Source of the DNA: Achromobacter marplatensis
GTDB taxonomy: Bacteria; Pseudomonadota; Gammaproteobacteria; Burkholderiales; Burkholderiaceae_B
NCBI RefSeq assembly: GCF_002209535.1
Contig: NZ_NJIG01000005.1
Coordinates: 124,001-188,000 of the forward strand
Direction of reading: 5' to 3'
Length of the DNA: 64,000 nt
The translations under genes and the position numbers were made by a program. This document shows, one piece after another, positions 59,764 to 64,000 of this stretch (position 1 is its first letter; every line of letters begins with the position of its first letter). Below the pieces are notes generated by a model that was not told the origin of the DNA, searched no databases, and saw only the letters and a program-made list of their open reading frames with translations.

Positions 59764-61266
59764 CTACACCTTGCGCGCGTGGCCCTCCCAGAATTCCGCC
59801 CGCAGGCGGCGCTTGGCGATCTTGCCGTTGTCGTCGCGTGGGAGCGCTTGCCGCATTTCTAGCCCGCGCGGCACCTTGTAGCGGGCGATCCGGGAGGTCA
59901 GCCAAGCCATGGCGTCTTCCAGGTCCAGCGCGGCCCCCGGCGCGGGCTGGACCAAGCCCAGCAGGCGTTCGCCGAACTCCGGATCCGGTACGCCGAAGAC
60001 CGCGCAATCGGCCACGCCGGGGTATTGCATCAGGTGGTGCTCGATTTCCGCCGGATAGATGTTCACGCCGCCCGAAATCACCAGATCCGATTCGCGATCG
60101 CATACGAAGAGATAGCCGTCCTCGTCGACGTACCCCAGGTCGCCCAGCCCGATCAGGCCATCGCGCTCAACCGCCTGCCGCGCCTCGGGATGGTTGCGGT
60201 AGGTGAAGTCGGCATACGCCGGCTGGCGTACGTAGATGCGGCCGACTTGGCCGGGCGCGCACACCGAGCCATCCTCCGCGTAAATGCGCACCTGCGCGGG
60301 CCCAATCGGCCGCCCAGCGCTGCCGGGCTTGGCCAGCGCTTCATGCGAATCGATCGCGGTCACCATGCCCGCTTCGCTGGACGCGTAGGTTTCATGCACG
60401 ACCGGCCCCAGCCAGTCGATCATCGCGCGCTTGAGTTCCGGGGCGCAGGGCGCGCCCGTCGAAGCCACGAAGCGCAGCGAAGACAGATCGAATGACGCCC
60501 GCGTTTGCGCATCCAGCTTCAATAGGCGCACATACATAATGGGCACGAGATAGACCGTATCGATGCGGTGCGTCTCGATCAGGCGCAAGACCTCGACCGC
60601 GTCGAAACGCCGCGTCAGCACCAGCGTGTCACACACGCGCAGCGCCACCTGCGCGAAGACGCTGGGCGCGCTGTGGTAGATCGGCGCCGGCAACAACGCG
60701 CGGCTCCCCGGGCGCAAGCCGTAGGCCCGCTCGACCACAGCCTCCACGGCCGCCAGGTGCTCGGCAAGCCGGTCCACCGGAAAAGGCTGGCGCACCACGC
60801 CCTTGGGGCGCCCCGTCGTGCCCGACGTATAGGCCATGTGGCCGCGCGGCGCGACCAGCGGGCCGTCATACCGGGGCTGGACGTTACGCCAGGCCTCGTA
60901 GTCGTTGGCCTCGAAGGCCGCGCCCGCCTCGGCCATGACCCGCAGCACGGGCAAGCCGGCAGGCAGCGCCGCCCATACCTGGCGCCACAGGTCGTCTTCG
61001 GCGATCAACAACTTCGCGCCGCTGTCGTTCACCAGAAAGGCCACCTCGTCGGCCGTGTAGTGCCAATTGATCGGGCAGTAGTAGCAGCCCAGTCGCTTGC
61101 AGGCCAGGATGATTTCCAGATAGGGCATGCCGTTGCGCAGCAGCACCGCGATCACGTCGCCTTCGCGTATGCCCATGGCCGCCAGCCCCGCCGCCACCTG
61201 CTCGCCTCGCGCGGCGAGCGCGTCGCGGTCAAGCTGGAGGTCGCCCGCGATGATCAGTCCGCTCAT
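59764..61266 (-). CDS. AMP-forming acyl-CoA ligase (fatty-acid/aryl-CoA synthetase-like)
   Basis: 500 residues. Motifs in order: MAYTSGTTGRPKGVVR (P-loop), VASTGAPCAPELKR, YASSEAGMVTAI, IGLGDLGYVDEDGYLFVCDRESDLVISGGVNIYPAEIE, and the C-terminal catalytic Lys in DDNGKIAKRRL. Family of FadD13/bile-acid-type ligases. Activates a carboxylic acid, probably one handled with the neighbouring reductase. ATGA overlap with the SDR gene shows coupled translation. Start 61266 opens the conserved fold (IIAGDLQLDRDALAARG). Confidence 0.9.
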   Translation of the reverse strand: MSGLIIAGDLQLDRDALAARGEQVAAGLAAMGIREGDVIAVLLRNGMPYLEIILACKRLGCYYCPINWHYTADEVAFLVNDSGAKLLIAEDDLWRQVWAALPAGLPVLRVMAEAGAAFEANDYEAWRNVQPRYDGPLVAPRGHMAYTSGTTGRPKGVVRQPFPVDRLAEHLAAVEAVVERAYGLRPGSRALLPAPIYHSAPSVFAQVALRVCDTLVLTRRFDAVEVLRLIETHRIDTVYLVPIMYVRLLKLDAQTRASFDLSSLRFVASTGAPCAPELKRAMIDWLGPVVHETYASSEAGMVTAIDSHEALAKPGSAGRPIGPAQVRIYAEDGSVCAPGQVGRIYVRQPAYADFTYRNHPEARQAVERDGLIGLGDLGYVDEDGYLFVCDRESDLVISGGVNIYPAEIEHHLMQYPGVADCAVFGVPDPEFGERLLGLVQPAPGAALDLEDAMAWLTSRIARYKVPRGLEMRQALPRDDNGKIAKRRLRAEFWEGHARKV

Positions 61267-62162
61267 GCCGGCTTCCCGGCGCGCAGGGCCTTGTCCTGCG
61301 CGGTGCGCGCTTCGATCGCGGCGCGGGCCGCAGCCCAGTCTTCCTCGGTCCATTCGAAGTACTGTTTGAAATACGCGCCGTTGGCCAGATAGTCGCCGCC
61401 GTCCAACGCAATCGTCTGGCCGTTGATCCAGTCGTTGCCCGGCCCCAGCAGAAAGGCCGCCAGTTCCCCGATATCGTGCCCCGTGCCCAGTCTCCGCATG
61501 GGGTTCTGCTGGATCAGGGCGTCCTGGCCGTCGCCATTCGGGCGCAGCCGCGCGGTCGCGCCTTCCGTGGGGATCACACCCGGCGCGATGGCGTTCATGC
61601 GGATCCCGTGCCGGCCCCACTCAACCGCCAGCGATTTGGTCATCGCGTCGATGCCGGCCTTGGACATGGCCGAGGGCACCACGAACGGCGATCCGGTCCA
61701 GACCCACGTCACGACGATGGACACCACCGCGCCCTGCGCCCCGGTGGCGATCCAGCGCTTGCCCACGGCCTGGGTCGTATAGAAGGTGCCGCGGAATACC
61801 GTATCGGCAATGGCGTTGAAGCCGCGCGCCGACAGCTTTTCGGTCGGGCTGATGAAGTTGCCGGCGGCGTTGTTGATCAGGCCGTCCAGGCCTCCGTGCG
61901 AGGTCCAGATCCCCTCCACCATCGCATCGACCGCGTCCGCGTCACGGATGTCCACCGCGTGGGCATGCGCCTCGCCCCCGTGCCGGGCGCGCAGGGCGGC
62001 AGCAGCTTCCTCCAAGACGGACAAGCGGCGTCCGCACAGATGGACGGTGGCGCCCAGGGACGCCAATTGATCGGCCATCGCGTAGCCCAGCCCGGTTCCC
62101 CCGCCCGTAACGAGGATGCGCTGGCCGCGGAACAAGTCCGCCCGGAACATGCTTTGCGGCAT
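61263..62162 (-). CDS. Short-chain dehydrogenase/reductase, 2,4-dienoyl-CoA-reductase-like
   Basis: 299 residues. NADP-binding VTGGGTGLGYAMA (about 18-30) and NNAAGN (about 96-101). The usual YxxxK active site is SAMSK (Ser where Tyr is expected, Lys kept), the pattern of 2,4-dienoyl-CoA reductases that use another Tyr. VEWGRHGIRMNAIAPG and INGQTIALDGG follow. It reduces dienoyl-CoA intermediates or an analogous enoyl. First gene of the leftward transcript, divergent from the lysR gene. Confidence 0.88.
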   Translation of the reverse strand: MPQSMFRADLFRGQRILVTGGGTGLGYAMADQLASLGATVHLCGRRLSVLEEAAAALRARHGGEAHAHAVDIRDADAVDAMVEGIWTSHGGLDGLINNAAGNFISPTEKLSARGFNAIADTVFRGTFYTTQAVGKRWIATGAQGAVVSIVVTWVWTGSPFVVPSAMSKAGIDAMTKSLAVEWGRHGIRMNAIAPGVIPTEGATARLRPNGDGQDALIQQNPMRRLGTGHDIGELAAFLLGPGNDWINGQTIALDGGDYLANGAYFKQYFEWTEEDWAAARAAIEARTAQDKALRAGKPA

Positions 62163-62310
62163 GGTTTGTCTCCTGTTGTCATTGGAATTGCCGGCACCGG
62201 ACGCGTGGTGCCGATGCGGTTCAGGGCCAGAATATCAACGCACAGATATCGCGACAATCCTTCACCCTGAGTAAACTCTGTTTCCTCACAGGCAACAATC
62301 GACGACGCCC

Positions 62311-63240
62311 ATGTCCGCCTTGCCCACGCTAGACCTGAACCTGATCCAGCTGTTCGTGACCATCGTCGAAGCGGGCACGCTCAGCGAAGCGGCGTCGCGC
62401 CAGGGCGTCACCCGGTCCCACGTCAGCCGCAATCTGCAGAAGCTGGAGCGGGCGTTCGGGGCGCAGTTGATCCGACGCACCACCCGCCGCCTGGAACTCA
62501 CGCATCAGGGCACCGTGCTGTACGAGCACGGCGCCCGCATGGCCGGCGAGGTGGAATCGGCGCGCCACGCCTTGCAGAAGCTGGGCGCCGAACCCACCGG
62601 CCACGTTCGCCTGTCGCTGCCGACCGGGCTGGGCGAACTGGATGCGCTGCGCCCGCTGTTGGTGCGCTTCGCGCTGGCGCATCCCAGCCTGAGCCTGCGC
62701 GTGCTGTTTTCCAACCGGGTCAGCGATTTGATCTCGTCCGAGATCGACGTGGCCCTGCGCGTGGTCTCATCACCCCCGCAGGACTACGTGGCGCGCGAAC
62801 TGGGGGACGTGAAATGGCATCTATGCGCCGCCCCCGCCTATTTGCAGCGCGCCGGCACGCCCGCGCATCCGCGCGACCTGGGGCGGCTGGACTTTCTTTG
62901 CCCGCCCGGCCCCAAGCCCCAGGCGACGCTGCGTCTGCACCGCAAAGGGCAAAGCTACGAGGTCAAGCTGGCGCCCCGGCTGCAATCCGAATACTTCCCG
63001 TTCCTGGCCGAGGCGGCCCGCGACGGCGCGGGCGTGGCGCTGCTGCCGGCCTACATCGTGCAGCCCGACCTGCAGGCCCGGCGGCTGCGCGAGGTGCTGC
63101 CCGCCTACAAGGCCGAAGGGCCAGGCGACAAGCTCTTCATCCTGACCTCGCCCACCCCCTACCCGTCCACCGCCCAGCGGGCGCTGGTGGATTACCTGAA
63201 GGCCGAACTCGAGCCCCTGCTGCGCGATTTCCTCGCCTGA
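62311..63240 (+). CDS. LysR-family transcriptional regulator
   Basis: 309 residues. N-terminal winged helix (LNLIQLFVTIVEAGTLSEAASRQGVTRSHVSRNLQKLERAFGAQLI; key residues F..V...GTLSEAA...SHVSR). The effector domain shows the LysR substrate-binding fold (HVRLSLPTGLGELDALRPLLVRF). Divergent from the SDR-ligase-Bug unit (start codons about 150 nt apart), which it probably regulates. Effector unknown. Confidence 0.9.
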   Translation: MSALPTLDLNLIQLFVTIVEAGTLSEAASRQGVTRSHVSRNLQKLERAFGAQLIRRTTRRLELTHQGTVLYEHGARMAGEVESARHALQKLGAEPTGHVRLSLPTGLGELDALRPLLVRFALAHPSLSLRVLFSNRVSDLISSEIDVALRVVSSPPQDYVARELGDVKWHLCAAPAYLQRAGTPAHPRDLGRLDFLCPPGPKPQATLRLHRKGQSYEVKLAPRLQSEYFPFLAEAARDGAGVALLPAYIVQPDLQARRLREVLPAYKAEGPGDKLFILTSPTPYPSTAQRALVDYLKAELEPLLRDFLA

Positions 63241-63550
63241 AACGCCCCCGCCCCGCCGGCCGCCGGCCCCCGGCGCGGCCCGCCATGCAACGGTAGGACT
63301 TCTTTGGTAAAACCGCGGGGTCTTGCAGGCTTGGCCCTTGTCCGCCAAAGTAGGGGTTTTGCAGCAGTTCCGGCTGCCGCTTTCCGGAACAGGGGCGGAA
63401 CTTTGACGCGCCACCCAAGTCTTATATAAGATATAAGACATAAGGACGCGCACGGGCCTGTCTCCCCTACAATGACAAACGCGCCAAAACGCCAAAAAAT
63501 GCCGCCTGCGCTTGGGTAACAGTAAGCCAGGCAAAACCACGGAGTCCATC
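63241..63550. other. 310-nt gap with acnA promoter and operator
   Basis: No protein gene seen. The left end is GC-rich with CCGGCCGCCGGCCCCGGCGCGG palindromic sequence (possible terminator for lysR without a T-run). Positions 63419-63439 hold the inverted repeat shared with acnB. TACAAT at 63468-63473 is a likely -10, giving a leader of about 75 nt before acnA. Confidence 0.6.
63419..63439. promoter_or_regulatory. 21-bp inverted repeat upstream of acnA, identical to that of acnB
   Basis: Arms GTCTTATAT and ATATAAGAC around AAG, base for base the same as 50861-50881. A TACAAT -10 element follows 28 nt downstream, almost the same spacing as at acnB (26 nt). Strong evidence for a shared regulator of both aconitases. 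Confidence 0.8.
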
Positions 63551-64000
63551 ATGCCGCACAACACCCTCGATACTCTCAAGAATTTCAAGATCGGCAATAA
63601 ATCCTGTCAGTACTACTCGCTGCCGGCGCTGGGCAAGTCCCTCGGCATCGATGTGCAGCGGCTCCCGGTTTCGATCCGCATCGTGCTGGAATCCGTGCTG
63701 CGCAACTGTGATGGCAAGAAGGTCACGGAAGAACACGTCAAGCAGCTCGCCAACTGGCAGGCCAATGCCCGCCGCGAAGACGAGATCCCGTTCGTCGTGG
63801 CCCGCGTCGTGCTGCAGGACTTCACCGGCGTGCCGCTGCTGGCTGACATCGCCGCCATGCGCTCGGTGGCCGACAAGATGGGCAAGAGCCCCAAGAGCAT
63901 CGAACCGCTGGTGCCGGTGGACCTGGTCGTTGACCACTCGGTCATGATCGATTACTTCGGCACCAAGAATGCGCTGGACCTGAACATGAAGCTGGAATTC
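63551..64000 (+). CDS. acnA: Aconitate hydratase A, 5' part
   Basis: 150 residues, the gene runs off the right edge. The start is [16 protein letters not shown] with GGAG 7 nt upstream. The IRP/AcnA features are [44 protein letters not shown] and [15 protein letters not shown], with conserved Asp-His for citrate binding. Makes a second aconitase beside acnB; the iron-sulfur cysteines lie beyond the window. The name acnA is by position and family. Confidence 0.95.
   Translation, partial: MPHNTLDTLKNFKIGNKSCQYYSLPALGKSLGIDVQRLPVSIRIVLESVLRNCDGKKVTEEHVKQLANWQANARREDEIPFVVARVVLQDFTGVPLLADIAAMRSVADKMGKSPKSIEPLVPVDLVVDHSVMIDYFGTKNALDLNMKLEF

Noticed and set aside
1..64000. CRISPR arrays, insertion sequences, integrase or prophage genes, tRNA and rRNA
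   Set aside because: None seen on reading both strands; repeats present are single inverted repeats, not arrays.

Overview
The window is high-GC, gene-dense chromosomal DNA of a beta-proteobacterium, most likely an Achromobacter or a close Bordetella/Alcaligenaceae relative. The main clues are three Bug-type periplasmic receptors without their membrane partners, many acyl-CoA catabolic operons each with its own regulator, two TonB siderophore receptors, an AcrAB/MexAB-like efflux operon and an AcnB/AcnA pair. I saw no rRNA, tRNA, CRISPR array, insertion sequence or prophage. The genus is inferred from gene style only.

Layout. 1-3480: 5' half of an RND pump gene, its membrane-fusion lipoprotein and an orphan winged-helix regulator. 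3626-5439: patatin-like lipase and a DUF4136 lipoprotein. 5604-8560: molybdate regulator modE facing modCBA, with a ModE-type operator upstream of modA. 8677-15381: a two-armed polyamine-type cluster. Its leftward arm has a DUF350 membrane protein, an SPFH/SHOCT protein, a zinc-ribbon DUF4178 membrane protein, a 57-residue Ser/Gly-rich peptide and speD. Its rightward arm has a membrane-fused aminopropyltransferase and a flavin oxidoreductase. 15464-19838: D-amino-acid dehydrogenase, polar amino-acid ABC transporter and an Asp/Glu-racemase-type enzyme. 19922-23111: ABC importer of the TrpX-type family. 23396-28359: aldo/keto reductase, then a TonB receptor-FecR-FecI iron-starvation unit under a Fur box.

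28440-33980: malonate cluster (GntR regulator, malonyl-CoA decarboxylase, enoyl-CoA hydratase, malonyl-CoA synthetase, Bug receptor). 34107-34877: spermidine-synthase-like methyltransferase fold. 34909-41935: IclR-controlled acyl-CoA operon (hydratase, NDP-forming acyl-CoA synthetase, Bug receptor, two acyl-CoA dehydrogenases). 42000-47397: thiolase and hydratase divergent from a second acyl-CoA dehydrogenase pair that runs into a LysR gene. 47490-50736: CBS protein, TSUP permease and two membrane-anchored FxLYD-like proteins. 50959-53550: acnB. 53779-55061: lytic-transglycosylase-like lipoprotein and a higBA toxin-antitoxin pair with a frameshifted toxin. 55138-62162: second TonB receptor, frameshifted pirin, third Bug receptor, acyl-CoA ligase and a dienoyl-CoA-reductase-like SDR. 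62311-64000: LysR regulator and the 5' part of acnA.

The most interesting unit is the 8.7-15.4 kb cluster. It joins making decarboxylated SAM, aminopropyl transfer at the membrane, amine-oxidase-like chemistry and membrane-scaffold proteins, plus a small peptide too short for usual gene calling. The clearest regulatory finding is an identical 21-bp inverted repeat placed the same way upstream of acnB and acnA. The two broken genes (higB and pirin) both break at runs of G, so sequencing error must be excluded.
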